From an uncultured Acidobacteriia bacterium (GTDB lineage: Bacteria; Acidobacteriota; Terriglobia; Bryobacterales; Bryobacteraceae): a stretch of DNA of 64,000 nt. Each line of letters begins with the position of its first letter. The first letter of the stretch is position 1. The DNA is taken from assembly GCA_903828455.1 (NCBI GenBank), contig CAIKMJ010000069.1, positions 1-64,000 on the forward strand, written 5' to 3'. Made by a program: the position numbers and the translations under genes. Below are positions 31,669-40,896 of this stretch, one piece after another. Under the pieces are notes generated by a model. It ran no database searches and was not told the DNA's origin. It saw nothing but the letters and a program-made list of their open reading frames with translations.

Positions 31669-32874
31669 CTATTTCGGCATCGGGAAGCTGAGGATGCGGA
31701 AGGGCGGAGTGACGTCGTTGCGGCCTTTGTTGTTGGCCGGCATGCGGTTGACCTGGGCGACGGCGATGTAGACTTTGCCGTCGAAGCCGAGGGCCATGGC
31801 GGCGGGCCAGTCGAGCAGTTTGGACTGGCGGACGATGGTGGTTTTGCCGTCGAGGGTGCGGCGGACGATGGCGTGGCGTTCGACGTCGGAGAGGAGGAGT
31901 TCGCCGCCCGGGAGCATGAGGATGCCGCCGACGGGGATGAGAGGGCCGATGCTTTTGACGCGGCTGTCGAGTTCGGGGCCGTTCAGTTTGTCGTTCAGGA
32001 GGTCGTCGAGGCTGACCTGCCAGAGGAAGCCGCCGAGGGGTGTGCAGTAGAAGAGGGTGGAGCGGTCGGGCGAGAGTTCGAGAGCGGCGGCGTGCACGAT
32101 GGGGATGGAGCCATCGGGGCGGAGGACTTTGCGGCCGTCGACGATGGGGGAGAGGCCGGGGATGGCTTTGGTTTTGGTGCTGTTGGCGAGGAGGCGGCGG
32201 GCGCGGCCGGTGGCGAGATCGAGGGAGATGATGGCGCCGGAGCCGGAATCGGTGATGAAGGCGTGGCTGCGGGCGAGGCGGACGTCGCTGAGATAGCTGT
32301 CGGGCGGGGCGAGGTCGGCATCGAGGGGGAAGACGCGGGCGACGGTGTTGGTTCTGAGGTCGAGCTGGACGAGTTTGGGGCCGCCTTTGACGGAGGGGGC
32401 GGAATCGAGAACCCAGAGGCTGCGGGGGTCGGTGGGTTCGATGCGGACGGCGTTGACGGAGATGAAGTGCGCGGCGGGGGGGAAGCCGGGCTTCCAGAGG
32501 TTCCAGTTGCCGCCGGGATAGGGGATGACGGTGCCGTTCGAGACGACGCCGACGGAGAAGCTGTCGGACTGGATCCAGCGCGGCATGCTGACGAAGACGC
32601 GGCCGTCGGGGGCGACGGCGATGCCGTTCATCTGCTGACTGGCGGCGGCGACGGTGGCGAGGCCGGGGGCCGCGGGAGCGGGTGCGGCGGGTTGTGTCGA
32701 GGGTTGTGTCGAGGGTTGTGCGGCGGGTTGTGTCGAGGGTTGTGCGGCGGGTTGTGTCGAGGGTTGTGCGGCGGCGGGGCGCGGCGTGGCCTCCGATTCG
32801 GGAGCCTGAGGGGCGGCCGGAATGCACTGGGCGAAGAAAAGGAGGATAAAAGGGAAGAGCCGATGGCGTGGCAT
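31669..32874 (-). CDS. Major royal jelly / yellow family beta-propeller protein with a STQP repeat linker
   Basis: A 401-residue exported protein. A signal peptide (RLFPFILLFFAQCIPAAPQ) is followed by a linker of 4-residue repeats (STQP/AAQP, residues about 35-62), then a six-bladed propeller. Typical royal-jelly-family blocks are SVNAVRIEP, SLWVLDSAPSVKGGPKLVQLDL, DSYLSDVRLARSHAFITDSG and SGAIISLDLATGRARRLL. Bacterial members are presumed lactonase-like or ligand-binding. The start is taken at MPRHR because it places the signal peptide at the N-terminus. Confidence 0.88.
   Translation of the reverse strand: MPRHRLFPFILLFFAQCIPAAPQAPESEATPRPAAAQPSTQPAAQPSTQPAAQPSTQPSTQPAAPAPAAPGLATVAAASQQMNGIAVAPDGRVFVSMPRWIQSDSFSVGVVSNGTVIPYPGGNWNLWKPGFPPAAHFISVNAVRIEPTDPRSLWVLDSAPSVKGGPKLVQLDLRTNTVARVFPLDADLAPPDSYLSDVRLARSHAFITDSGSGAIISLDLATGRARRLLANSTKTKAIPGLSPIVDGRKVLRPDGSIPIVHAAALELSPDRSTLFYCTPLGGFLWQVSLDDLLNDKLNGPELDSRVKSIGPLIPVGGILMLPGGELLLSDVERHAIVRRTLDGKTTIVRQSKLLDWPAAMALGFDGKVYIAVAQVNRMPANNKGRNDVTPPFRILSFPMPK
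32690..32773. repeat. 12-bp tandem repeat inside the royal-jelly-family gene, seven copies
   Basis: The two unit types GGTTGTGTCGAG and GGTTGTGCGGCG are arranged as A A B A B A B from 32690 to 32773. They encode the STQP and AAQP linker after the signal peptide. The unit length is a multiple of three, so changes in copy number keep the frame. Confidence 0.92.
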
Positions 32875-32931
32875 CGTGATTTTTCGTAAATACGCAGGCG
32901 ACGGGGCTGCGCGAGGCGAGTCTTCGGGGTT

Positions 32932-32937
32932 AGTATA
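32932..32937 (-). promoter_or_regulatory. Predicted -10 element upstream of the royal-jelly-family gene
   Basis: TATACT on the minus strand, about 58 bp before the start codon at 32874. The -35 region is weak. Confidence 0.3.
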
Positions 32938-33047
32938 CAACTGGCTGTTTGCGTTTCGGTGGCAGCGCCGGGACGGGCAGCGTGGGGGCGGCGCAGGCTC
33001 ACTCGGGCCGAATTTCAGAGCGCCAAATTTGAGAGACTAACAAGGAT

Positions 33048-34484
33048 ATGACCAGAAAGAAAACCTACGGAATTATCGGTGCGGTGCTGGTGACGGCCGT
33101 GCTCGCCTGGGCGCAGGCGGAACTGGGCACGCATACGCGCGCGACAAACGATCCGGTGTTCATTGCCGAAGAGATGCTGGGGCGGCCGACGGACACCACG
33201 ATTACGGTGAACGCGTCGGCGGCGAAAGATCTGGAGGTTTATTACGAGTACGGCACCAGGCCGGGGACGTACACGGGCAAGACGGCGGTGACGAAGTTTC
33301 CCGCGCATGAAGGCGTGAACGTACTGCTGGACAATCTGAAGTCGAACACGCAGTATTACTACCGGATGCAGTATCGCGAAGCGGGCGCGAAGGCGTACAC
33401 GGCGCGGGCGGAGCATTCGTTCTGGACGCACCGGCCGCCGGGCAGCACGTACACGTTTGCGGTGCAGTTCGACCCGCATCTGGACGATAACACCGACGAT
33501 GCGACGTACAAGCTGAGTCTGCAGAACATGGCGAAGGAGAAGCCGGACTTTCTGATCGATCTCGGCGACAACTTCTTCACCGACAAACTGCGTCCGCCGA
33601 CGGCGGCAGGCGTTGAGAGCCGGGTGCAGCTGATGCGCTCGTACTACAACATCGTGAACCATTCGACGACGATGTTTCTCGCGCTGGGCGGCCATGAAGG
33701 CGAAGCGCCGAAGAATTACGACGGCACGGCGAATAACCTGGCGGTGTGGGACACGATTTACCGGAAGAAGTACATTCCGAATCCGGAACCGAACGGTTTC
33801 TACACGTCGACGGGCAAGGCGGAGCCGTTTATGGGACTGCGCGAGGCGAACTACTCGTGGGAGTGGGGCGATGCGGTGTTCATCATTCTGGATCCGTACT
33901 GGAATCGTTCGGTGCCGCCGGAACAGGGCACGGGCGACTGGGGCATGACGCTCGGCAAGGAACAGTACGACTGGCTGAAGAAGACGCTGGAGACGACGAA
34001 GGCGAAGTACAAGTTCGTGTTCTCGCACAGCCTGATTGGCGGGATGAAGACCAGCGGCGGCGGATCGCGCGGCGGCATTGAAGGAGCCAAGTTCCTTGAG
34101 ATGGGCGGCTATAACTACGACGGCACGTATGCGTGGGACAAGATGCGGCCGGGCTGGGAGATGCCGATTCATCAGCTGTTCGCCAAGAACAAGGGCACGA
34201 TCTACTTCCACGGCCACGACCATACCTACGTGAAGCAGGATCTGGACGGCGTGGTTTATCAGGCCGGTCCGCAACCGAGCGCGCGGAATACGGAGCTGAA
34301 CGACCGGGCCGAAGTTTACAAGTACACGCACGGCACGATTCTGGGCGGCACGGGGTATATCCGCGTGACGGTTTCTCCGGAGAACGTGAAGGTGGAGTAC
34401 GTGGAAACGTGGCTGCCGGAGAAGGAAACGGCGAAGCAGAAGAACGGCATGATTGCCGATTCGTACATCATCAAACCGCGTTAA
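33048..34484 (+). CDS. Exported metallophosphoesterase, first tandem copy, with an altered GNHE motif
   Basis: A 478-residue exported protein. A signal peptide (IIGAVLVTAVLAWAQA) is followed by an Fn3-like purple-acid-phosphatase-type domain (about 30-135, YYEYGTRPGTYTGKT) and a calcineurin-like phosphoesterase domain. Metal and catalytic motifs are DPH (142-144), GDN (173-175), H327 in VFSHSL and HGHDH (388-392). The GNHE motif reads GGHE (214-217): the metal-bridging Asn is replaced by Gly, so activity may be altered or lost. The paralog follows 54 bp downstream. Confidence 0.9.
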   Translation: MTRKKTYGIIGAVLVTAVLAWAQAELGTHTRATNDPVFIAEEMLGRPTDTTITVNASAAKDLEVYYEYGTRPGTYTGKTAVTKFPAHEGVNVLLDNLKSNTQYYYRMQYREAGAKAYTARAEHSFWTHRPPGSTYTFAVQFDPHLDDNTDDATYKLSLQNMAKEKPDFLIDLGDNFFTDKLRPPTAAGVESRVQLMRSYYNIVNHSTTMFLALGGHEGEAPKNYDGTANNLAVWDTIYRKKYIPNPEPNGFYTSTGKAEPFMGLREANYSWEWGDAVFIILDPYWNRSVPPEQGTGDWGMTLGKEQYDWLKKTLETTKAKYKFVFSHSLIGGMKTSGGGSRGGIEGAKFLEMGGYNYDGTYAWDKMRPGWEMPIHQLFAKNKGTIYFHGHDHTYVKQDLDGVVYQAGPQPSARNTELNDRAEVYKYTHGTILGGTGYIRVTVSPENVKVEYVETWLPEKETAKQKNGMIADSYIIKPR

Positions 34485-34538
34485 GGAAAACGCGGTTTCC
34501 GAACGACGCAGACGGGTTGCAGCTGAGGAGCGGAATAC

Positions 34539-35975
34539 ATGAATAAATGGCAGAAAGTTGCGGTGGGCGTGGCGACGCTGTGCGTTGGCGCGGGCGCGCT
34601 GGCGCAGCAATCGAAGTCGGGCCTCGGGGTACATACGAGGGCGACGAACGATCCGGTGTTCATCGCGCAGGAGTATCTGGGGCGGCCGACGAATTCGTCG
34701 ATCACGATCAACGCCGCGTCGCGCCAGAAGCTCGAAGTGTATTACGAGTACGGCACGAAGCCGGGCGTGTACACGGGAAAGACCGCGACGGCGACGGCAG
34801 CGGCCGGCGAGCCATTCAATATTCTGCTCGACAAGCTGCAACCCAACACGCGTTACTACTACCGGATGCAGTATCGCCAGCCGGGCGCGGCGGCGTTCAC
34901 CGCGCGGGCCGAGCACACGTTCATGACGCAGCGGCCGGCGGGGAGCACGTTTACGTTCACGGCGCAGTTCGATCCGCATCTGGACGACAACATTGACGAC
35001 GAAGCCTACAAGCTGTCGATGAAGAACATGGCGGCGGATCAGCCGGACTTTCTGATCGACGTGGGGGACAACTTCTTTGTGGAGAAGCTGCACCCGGTAA
35101 CGAACGCGGGGGTGGAGGAGCGCGTGCAGCTGATGCGTTCCTATTACGACATGGTGAGCCATTCGACGTCGCTGTTCCTTGCGATCGGCAACCACGAAGG
35201 CGAGTGGGGCAGACATCTGGACGGGACGGCGAACAATGTGGCGGTGCTGGATACGCTGCAGCGGAAGCGGTACATTCCGAATCCGGTGCCGGATGCGTTT
35301 TACACGGGCAGCAGCAAGGAATGGCCGCTGGTCGGGGTGCGGCAGGCGAATTATGCGTGGACGTGGGGCGATGCGCTGTTCATTGTGCTGGATCCTTACT
35401 GGAACCAGCCGGTGGCGCCGGAACTGTCGGGCGACTGGTCGCTGACGCTGGGCCGCGAACAGTATGAGTGGCTGAAGAAGACGCTGGAGACGAGCAACGC
35501 GAAGTACAAGTTCGTGTTTTCGCACAACCTGATCGGCGGGCTGAACATGAACGGGCCGATGCGGGGCGGCGTGGCGGCGGCGAAGTATCTGGAGTGGGGC
35601 GGCTACAATCTGGACGACACGTGGGGCTTCGACAAGGCGCGTCCGGGCTGGGCGATGCCGATCCATCAGCTGCTGGTGAAGAACAAGGTGAATATCTTCT
35701 TCCACGGCCACGATCACATGTACGCGAAGGAAGATCTGGACGGGATTGTGTACCAGGAAGGCCCTCAGCCGGGCGCGATGAATGCGACGCCGGGCAACAA
35801 CAAGAGCAACCGGTATAAGTACACCGGGGCGGTTGGCGGCACGGGTTATCTGCGGGTGCGCGTTTCTCCGGAAGAGGCGAAGGTGGTCTTCGTGCAGACG
35901 TGGGTGCCGGCGAAGGAAACGGCGGCGCTGAAGAACGGCATGGTGGGCGCTTCGTATACGGTGAAGCCGAAGTAA
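34539..35975 (+). CDS. Exported metallophosphoesterase, second tandem copy, with a canonical motif set
   Basis: A 478-residue paralog of the preceding protein with the same domain order: a signal peptide ending near ALAQQ, an Fn3-like N-domain (YYEYGTKPGVYTGKT), then the phosphoesterase domain. Here the motifs are complete: FDPHLDD, DVGDNFF, GNHE at 217-220, VFSHNL and FHGHDH. Equal length and long stretches of near-identity show an old but clear tandem duplication. Relatives hydrolyse phosphate mono- or diesters outside the cytoplasm. A strong intrinsic terminator begins 25 bases after the stop. Confidence 0.92.
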   Translation: MNKWQKVAVGVATLCVGAGALAQQSKSGLGVHTRATNDPVFIAQEYLGRPTNSSITINAASRQKLEVYYEYGTKPGVYTGKTATATAAAGEPFNILLDKLQPNTRYYYRMQYRQPGAAAFTARAEHTFMTQRPAGSTFTFTAQFDPHLDDNIDDEAYKLSMKNMAADQPDFLIDVGDNFFVEKLHPVTNAGVEERVQLMRSYYDMVSHSTSLFLAIGNHEGEWGRHLDGTANNVAVLDTLQRKRYIPNPVPDAFYTGSSKEWPLVGVRQANYAWTWGDALFIVLDPYWNQPVAPELSGDWSLTLGREQYEWLKKTLETSNAKYKFVFSHNLIGGLNMNGPMRGGVAAAKYLEWGGYNLDDTWGFDKARPGWAMPIHQLLVKNKVNIFFHGHDHMYAKEDLDGIVYQEGPQPGAMNATPGNNKSNRYKYTGAVGGTGYLRVRVSPEEAKVVFVQTWVPAKETAALKNGMVGASYTVKPK

Positions 35976-36000
35976 AAGCGCATCGCGAGCGGCAGAAAAA

Positions 36001-36038
36001 ACGGCGCCCTTCGGGAGATCCCGGGGGCGCCGTTTTTT
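36001..36038. terminator. Strong bidirectional intrinsic terminator
   Basis: The stem ACGGCGCC (36001-36008) pairs with GGCGCCGT (36026-36033). It is flanked by A5-6 on the left and T6 on the right, so it works for the metallophosphoesterase gene (plus) and for the molybdenum hydroxylase gene (minus), which converge here. Confidence 0.92.
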
Positions 36039-36054
36039 CTTGAATACAAACCGG

Positions 36055-38202
36055 TCAGGCGAGGCTGACGCGATCGATCGGCAGCTTGCGGATGGGCTTC
36101 TTCGTGGCGGCGAAAATCGCGTTGACGACAGAGGGGACGACGGAGGGATTGGTGACCTCGCCGGCGCCGCTGGGAGCTTCGGTGCTGGGCACGATGAAGG
36201 TTTCGATGAGCGGGGTTTCATCGATGCGGTTCATCATGTAGTTGTGGAAGTTGCTTTGTACGGCGCGGCCTTTTTCAAAAGTGATTTCACCTTTGAACGC
36301 GGCGGTGAGGCCGAAGACGATGCCGCCTTCCATCTGCTGCTTCAGGATGGCGGGATTGACGATGGAGCCGAAATCGACCGCACAGACCACGCGGTGCACG
36401 CGGGCCTTGCCGGCGGCGATGGAGACTTCGGCGACGATGGCGACGTAGGCTCCGACGTTGATGCCGACCGAGACGCCGCGGAAATGGCCGGCGGGAAGCT
36501 TCGTGCCCCAGCCGGATTTTTCGGCCGCGATGTTTAAGACGTTGAGCAGGCGCGGCGTCCTGCCGAGCAGGCGGCGGCGGGCTTCGACAGGATCCTTGCC
36601 GCCGAGGGCGCAGAGTTCATCGAAGAAGCATTCGGCGAAGTAGTTGTTCTGGCTGGTGCCGGGGGCGCGCCAGTAGGCGACCGGGACGATGGTGTTGACG
36701 TCGCGGTAATCGATGTAGAGATCGGGAATCTCATAGGAGAGATTACTGAGGCCGTTGACGGCGGTGCCATCGACGCCATCGCGCATCATGCCGAACGAGG
36801 GGCAGGCGATGGAGGCGCGGAGGGCGGAGGGCCAGCCATCGGCGTCGACGCCGCCGGTGAAGGCGGTCTGGGCGCCGGGGCGGTAGTAGTCGTGCTGCAT
36901 GTCGTCTTCACGCGAATTGGTGAGTTTCACGGGGACGCGGAAGTGTTTGGCGATCTGGGCGGCTTCGAGGACCCAGTCGAGTTCGCCTTCGCCGCGACGG
37001 CCGAAGCCGCCGCCCATGAAGAGCGAATGGACGTTGACCTTTTCGACGGGCAGGCCGAGTTCCTGAGCGACGACGTTGCGGGTGCTGGTGGGGCTTTGAG
37101 TGGAGGCCCAGACTTCGGCGCCGTCTTCACGCGCATGGACGGTGCAGTTGAGCGGCTCCATCATGGCGTGGGCGAGATAGGGGACTTCGTAAGTGGCGGT
37201 GAGTTTCTTCGCGGCTTTGGCGAGGCCGGCTTCGACGTCGCCGGACTTCTTCACCTGCGCGCCGGTTTCCGAGAGGCGTTTGGTGAAGGTGGCGCCGATG
37301 GTGGCGGTGGAGACGGAGGCGCCTTCGCCTTCATCGAACTTCACGGTGAGCGCCTTGCGGCCCTGCATGGCGGCCCAGGTGTTTTCGGCAATGACGGCGA
37401 CGCCGCGGGGCGTCTGAATCACGTCTTTCACGCCGGGGACGGCTTTGGCTTTGGTGGCATCGAAGCTGGCGACTTTGCCGCCGAGGACGGGGCAGCGTTC
37501 GAGCGAAGCATAGAGCATGCCGGGCTGGCGGGCGTCGAGACCGAACTGCGCCTTGCCGGTGACTTTGGCGACGGTGTCGAGCCGCTTGACCGGCTTGCCG
37601 ACGATTTTGAACTGCGAGGGATCCTTGAGTGTGACCGAGTCCGGCACCGGCAGTTTACCGGCGGCTTCGGCGAGGCTGCCGTAGCTGAGACGCGCGCTGG
37701 TGGCGGTGTTGATGACGAAGCCGTTTTCGGCGCGGCACTGCGACCTGGCGACGCCCCACTGATTGGCGGCGGCCTGAAGCAGCATTTCGCGGGCTTCGGC
37801 GCCGGCGCGGCGGAGAGGCTCCCAGGTGGAGCGGACGGCCTGGCTGCCGACGGTGCCCTGGTGGCCGTAGAGCGCGGGATCGACGGGGGCGAAATCGACG
37901 CGAACCTTCGACCAGTCGCATTCGAGTTCTTCGGCGAGAAGCTGCGAACAGGCGGTGGTGGGACCCTGGCCCATTTCGCTCTTGGTGACGTAGAAGGTGA
38001 CGCTTTCGTCGGAGCCGATGTGGATGTAGGCGTTGGGACGATGGGCGGGCGCGGGGGTGCGGCGATCGGGGTTGCCGATCAGTTCCTTTTGCGCATCGGC
38101 ATCGCGGGCGGGCAGGACGAGGCCGATGAGGAGGCCGCCCGCCGCACCGAGAAAGCCGCGGCGGGTGAGATCGAAACGAATCGGGTTAGCGGTAGTGCTC
38201 AT
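36055..38202 (-). CDS. Xanthine dehydrogenase family molybdopterin-binding subunit (IorB-like), Tat-exported
   Basis: The catalytic subunit of a periplasmic molybdenum hydroxylase, 715 residues. A twin-arginine signal ([19 protein letters not shown]) precedes two repeated Mo-binding regions with [19 protein letters not shown] and [13 protein letters not shown]. The catalytic glutamate lies in [20 protein letters not shown] at about residue 682. It resembles isoquinoline 1-oxidoreductase beta subunits and related aldehyde dehydrogenases. Its start overlaps the iron-sulfur subunit stop by 4 bp. No cytochrome c subunit is adjacent, so the electron acceptor is unknown. Confidence 0.93.
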   Translation of the reverse strand: MSTTANPIRFDLTRRGFLGAAGGLLIGLVLPARDADAQKELIGNPDRRTPAPAHRPNAYIHIGSDESVTFYVTKSEMGQGPTTACSQLLAEELECDWSKVRVDFAPVDPALYGHQGTVGSQAVRSTWEPLRRAGAEAREMLLQAAANQWGVARSQCRAENGFVINTATSARLSYGSLAEAAGKLPVPDSVTLKDPSQFKIVGKPVKRLDTVAKVTGKAQFGLDARQPGMLYASLERCPVLGGKVASFDATKAKAVPGVKDVIQTPRGVAVIAENTWAAMQGRKALTVKFDEGEGASVSTATIGATFTKRLSETGAQVKKSGDVEAGLAKAAKKLTATYEVPYLAHAMMEPLNCTVHAREDGAEVWASTQSPTSTRNVVAQELGLPVEKVNVHSLFMGGGFGRRGEGELDWVLEAAQIAKHFRVPVKLTNSREDDMQHDYYRPGAQTAFTGGVDADGWPSALRASIACPSFGMMRDGVDGTAVNGLSNLSYEIPDLYIDYRDVNTIVPVAYWRAPGTSQNNYFAECFFDELCALGGKDPVEARRRLLGRTPRLLNVLNIAAEKSGWGTKLPAGHFRGVSVGINVGAYVAIVAEVSIAAGKARVHRVVCAVDFGSIVNPAILKQQMEGGIVFGLTAAFKGEITFEKGRAVQSNFHNYMMNRIDETPLIETFIVPSTEAPSGAGEVTNPSVVPSVVNAIFAATKKPIRKLPIDRVSLA

Positions 38203-38669
38203 GCCTTGCCTCCTTTGAGTTCAACGGCGCGGTGGATGGCTTTGCGGATGTCCTGGTAGGTTCCGCAGCGGCAGATGTTGCCGCGCATGGCGGCATCGAT
38301 TTCGGCGTCGGTGGGCTTCGCGCTGGTGGCGAGAAGGGCGGCGGCCTGCATGATCTGGCCGGACTGGCAGTAGCCGCACTGGGGGACGTCGATTTCGATC
38401 CACGCCTTCTGGAGGGGATGGCTGCCATCGGAAGAGAGGCCTTCGATGGTGGTGATCTTTTTACCCTCGACGGTCTTTACGGGAGTGATGCAGGAGCGGA
38501 CGGCCTTGCCATCGACCTGGACGGTGCAGGCGCCGCATTGCGCGACGCCGCAGCCGAATTTGGTGCCGGTGAGTCCAAGGACGTCGCGGATCGCCCAGAG
38601 CAAGGGCATTTCGGGAACCGCATCGATGGAATGCGATTCCCCGTTAACCTGCAATTTCAGTGCAGCCAT
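38199..38669 (-). CDS. (2Fe-2S)-binding subunit of the molybdenum hydroxylase (IorA-like)
   Basis: A 156-residue electron-transfer subunit. The N-terminal plant-ferredoxin-type cluster is bound by the cysteines of [16 protein letters not shown], and the second cluster by [12 protein letters not shown] and [10 protein letters not shown]. It has no signal peptide and would be carried through the Tat pathway with its Tat-bearing partner, as known for this enzyme type. It overlaps the large-subunit gene by ATGA and follows the arylsulfotransferase gene by 34 bp. Confidence 0.95.
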   Translation of the reverse strand: MAALKLQVNGESHSIDAVPEMPLLWAIRDVLGLTGTKFGCGVAQCGACTVQVDGKAVRSCITPVKTVEGKKITTIEGLSSDGSHPLQKAWIEIDVPQCGYCQSGQIMQAAALLATSAKPTDAEIDAAMRGNICRCGTYQDIRKAIHRAVELKGGKA

Positions 38670-38703
38670 GAATGAACCTCCGAAGTTCTATTTTGCGATA
38701 CCG

Positions 38704-39975
38704 CTATTTTTTCAGCCAGGTTTCGGGGACCTTGGCGACGCGGAAGACGGTGTTGTCGGAAACCTTCTTCGCGGTGCTGGCGAAGGGATTGACGTATTCC
38801 CAGACGATTTCACCGGCGGGCGTGACTTCAAAGAAGCGGCCGTTGGCGCCTTCGCAGACGAGCGTGTTGCCGTTGGGCTGGCGCTGGGCGCTGCTGATGT
38901 AGTGGCTGAAGAAGGTCCAGATGGGGCGGTTGCTCTTTTCGGCCGTGTATTCCCAGACGATCTTGCTGGTCACGGGGTCGACTTCGACGATGCGGGAGTA
39001 GAAGCGGCCTTCGGTGCCGCGGGGATTGTCGCCGATGGTGTTGTTGCCGTTGTCGTAGATCAGGATGTGGCCGGCGCCGGGCAGGCCGGTGGCGATCATG
39101 TGGGCGTTGTGCTGGCCGAGCGTCATGCCGACGATTTTCCAGACGATTTTTTTGCTGTCGCGATCGATGACGGCGACGGTGTTGAGGTGGCGGAAGCTGA
39201 CGATGATGTTGCCGGCTTTAAAGCGGGGGTCGGTGAGGCCGGCGTCCTTCGGGATGAAGCTGGCGCTGTTCATGTGGGCCCAGTCGTAGGCCTTGTGGAC
39301 GGGCGGCGCGCCGACGGCGAGCGCCTGGCCGCCGGTGCCCTGGCCGGCGACGGGGTGGCCGGTCATGATCTTCTCTTTGGCGGCCGGGGAGAGTTCGAGA
39401 TCGTCGAAGTGGTCGGAGGTCTGCCATTCCCAGACGACCTTGCCGCTCTTGTCGACTTCGATGACGCAGTCGTCCTGAATGGTCTGTTTGGAGATGGCGG
39501 GGATGTTGAGGTCTTTCGAGCAGACGAGCAGGGTGTTGCCGTTGTCCATGCGCTCCATGTCGTGGTGGAGACCGCGCTGGGGATCGGAATATTTCCAGAT
39601 GGTCTGGCCGTCCTGACTCATTTCGATGACGCTGTTGGCCGGGAGGGTTTCACCGTACTGATCGGCGGTTGCGGCAGCGGGATTCTTCGAGGGGCTGACG
39701 CGGGAGAGGAGCGTGCCGGAGGCGTTGGGGCGGGTGTAGCCGAGGTCGAGGCGGGGATCGGAGGAGGACCACTTGCGGGCGACCTTGCCGTCGGCGGAGA
39801 TGGCGTAGGCGAAGCCGTCGGGCGCACCGAAGATGACGTAGCCGGGCTGAGCGCCGGGCTTGTTGATGATGAGGCCGTTCTGCGAGAGGGTCGGGTAAGC
39901 GACGGCGGCGATGCCGGCGAGCAGCAGGGCGGCGGAGCCGAGGAACAGGGGGCTGCGGAAAGCAGGGATTTTCAT
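38704..39975 (-). CDS. Arylsulfotransferase (ASST)-family exported protein
   Basis: A 423-residue exported beta-propeller protein. The ATG at 39975 starts a signal or anchor segment (FLGSALLL-type, LLLAGIAAVAYP), although the frame is open to 40212 through a 15-bp repeat tract. Repeated blade motifs such as GQTIWKYSD, GKVVWEWQTSD, KIVWEYTAE and EIVWEYVNP, together with HHDMERMDNGNTLLV, match the ASST family, whose studied members transfer sulfate between phenols. The exact reaction is not certain. It leads an apparent operon with the molybdenum hydroxylase subunits. Confidence 0.82.
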   Translation of the reverse strand: MKIPAFRSPLFLGSAALLLAGIAAVAYPTLSQNGLIINKPGAQPGYVIFGAPDGFAYAISADGKVARKWSSSDPRLDLGYTRPNASGTLLSRVSPSKNPAAATADQYGETLPANSVIEMSQDGQTIWKYSDPQRGLHHDMERMDNGNTLLVCSKDLNIPAISKQTIQDDCVIEVDKSGKVVWEWQTSDHFDDLELSPAAKEKIMTGHPVAGQGTGGQALAVGAPPVHKAYDWAHMNSASFIPKDAGLTDPRFKAGNIIVSFRHLNTVAVIDRDSKKIVWKIVGMTLGQHNAHMIATGLPGAGHILIYDNGNNTIGDNPRGTEGRFYSRIVEVDPVTSKIVWEYTAEKSNRPIWTFFSHYISSAQRQPNGNTLVCEGANGRFFEVTPAGEIVWEYVNPFASTAKKVSDNTVFRVAKVPETWLKK

Positions 39976-39989
39976 GACGTTTCCTTCCT

Positions 39990-40060
39990 GGTTGACGTGG
40001 TTTTGGTTGACGTGGTTTTGGGTGGCGCGGTTTTGGGTGGCGCGGAATCGGGTGACGCGG
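39990..40060. repeat. 15-bp tandem repeat, about 4.7 copies, upstream of the arylsulfotransferase-type gene
   Basis: Units start at 39990, 40005, 40020, 40035 and 40050. The first two are identical (GGTTGACGTGGTTTT); the next ones drift to GGGTGGCGCGGTTTT. The tract ends 14 bp before the start codon, within the likely 5' leader of the minus-strand gene. Confidence 0.92.
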
Positions 40061-40230
40061 AGCAGTGCGTTCAGTAGCATCGATCGGTACGGGGCGCCGG
40101 AGTGGAGTTCAGCGGAACTCCCGGTCCTGGATTTTATCATGATCGCGGGGAGAGGCCGGTGGGCGGGCGGCCCACCGGGCCCCGTGTGTCCCGCGATTCG
40201 GGCAGTCTTCAACGAATGCCGCGACGACCT

Positions 40231-40797
40231 CTATTTCTGCGCCTGCGGGGGGCGAGGTTCGGAAGCGGGCGGAACGAGGTTTTTGATCCGCAGATAAACG
40301 ACGAGGCTGCCGTAGATTTCGTTGTTGTGGGCGTAGTTGAGGGTCAGCAGGCCGAGGCGCATGTTGCGGGTCTGGCGGCCGTTTTCCTGCGTGATATCGA
40401 TCATTTCGGTGCCTTTGGCATCGGTGAGGCTGCTGTAGACGGCGTCGCAGTAGGCGAAGGCATCGTTGAGCGTCTTCAGGATTTCGGCCTTGGAGGTCAG
40501 CTTGTCAAGGTTGCCCGGGTTGGGATTCTTTTCCCCTTTGGCCTGGGAGCACCACAGGTAGTTAAAAGTAGCGGCGTGCATGAGGTGCTGACCGAAGGTG
40601 CGGACTTCCGGCTGTGCGCCGGGACGCATGCCGTAGTTTTCTTCGGGCATTTTCTCAGCCGTACGGATGATGTTGTTGCGATTGCCGGTGTAGGCGTTGC
40701 GAACCCAGGAGGACATGGGGTTGGCGGGGTCGAGAGCGGCCTGCTGCTGGGCGTAGAGGCTGGTGGCGAGGAGCAGAGCAATGGCGAGTTTGTTCAT
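40231..40797 (-). CDS. Exported DinB-family protein
   Basis: A 188-residue protein with a signal peptide (KLAIALLLATSLYAQQ) followed by a DinB/YfiT four-helix domain. Candidate metal ligands are the histidines in FGQHLMHAATF and NYAHNNEIYG. Exported DinB proteins are frequent in acidobacteria, but their substrates are unknown. It is distinct from the cytosolic DinB protein at 5888-6397. The gene runs in the same direction as the arylsulfotransferase-type gene downstream. Confidence 0.85.
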   Translation of the reverse strand: MNKLAIALLLATSLYAQQQAALDPANPMSSWVRNAYTGNRNNIIRTAEKMPEENYGMRPGAQPEVRTFGQHLMHAATFNYLWCSQAKGEKNPNPGNLDKLTSKAEILKTLNDAFAYCDAVYSSLTDAKGTEMIDITQENGRQTRNMRLGLLTLNYAHNNEIYGSLVVYLRIKNLVPPASEPRPPQAQK

Positions 40798-40896
40798 AAA
40801 ATTCTCGTGTCAGTCTAACAGTCGGCGAGCCCGGAGCCAATGGTCTTGCGAGGTTTGAACGGGCGCGGTGTGCGAATCGGCGACAGCTGCGCGTGG

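Noticed and set aside
33015-36221. 1068-codon open frame antisense to both metallophosphoesterase genes
   Set aside because: Its internal duplication only reflects the duplicated genes on the other strand; no domain and no ribosome binding site fit.
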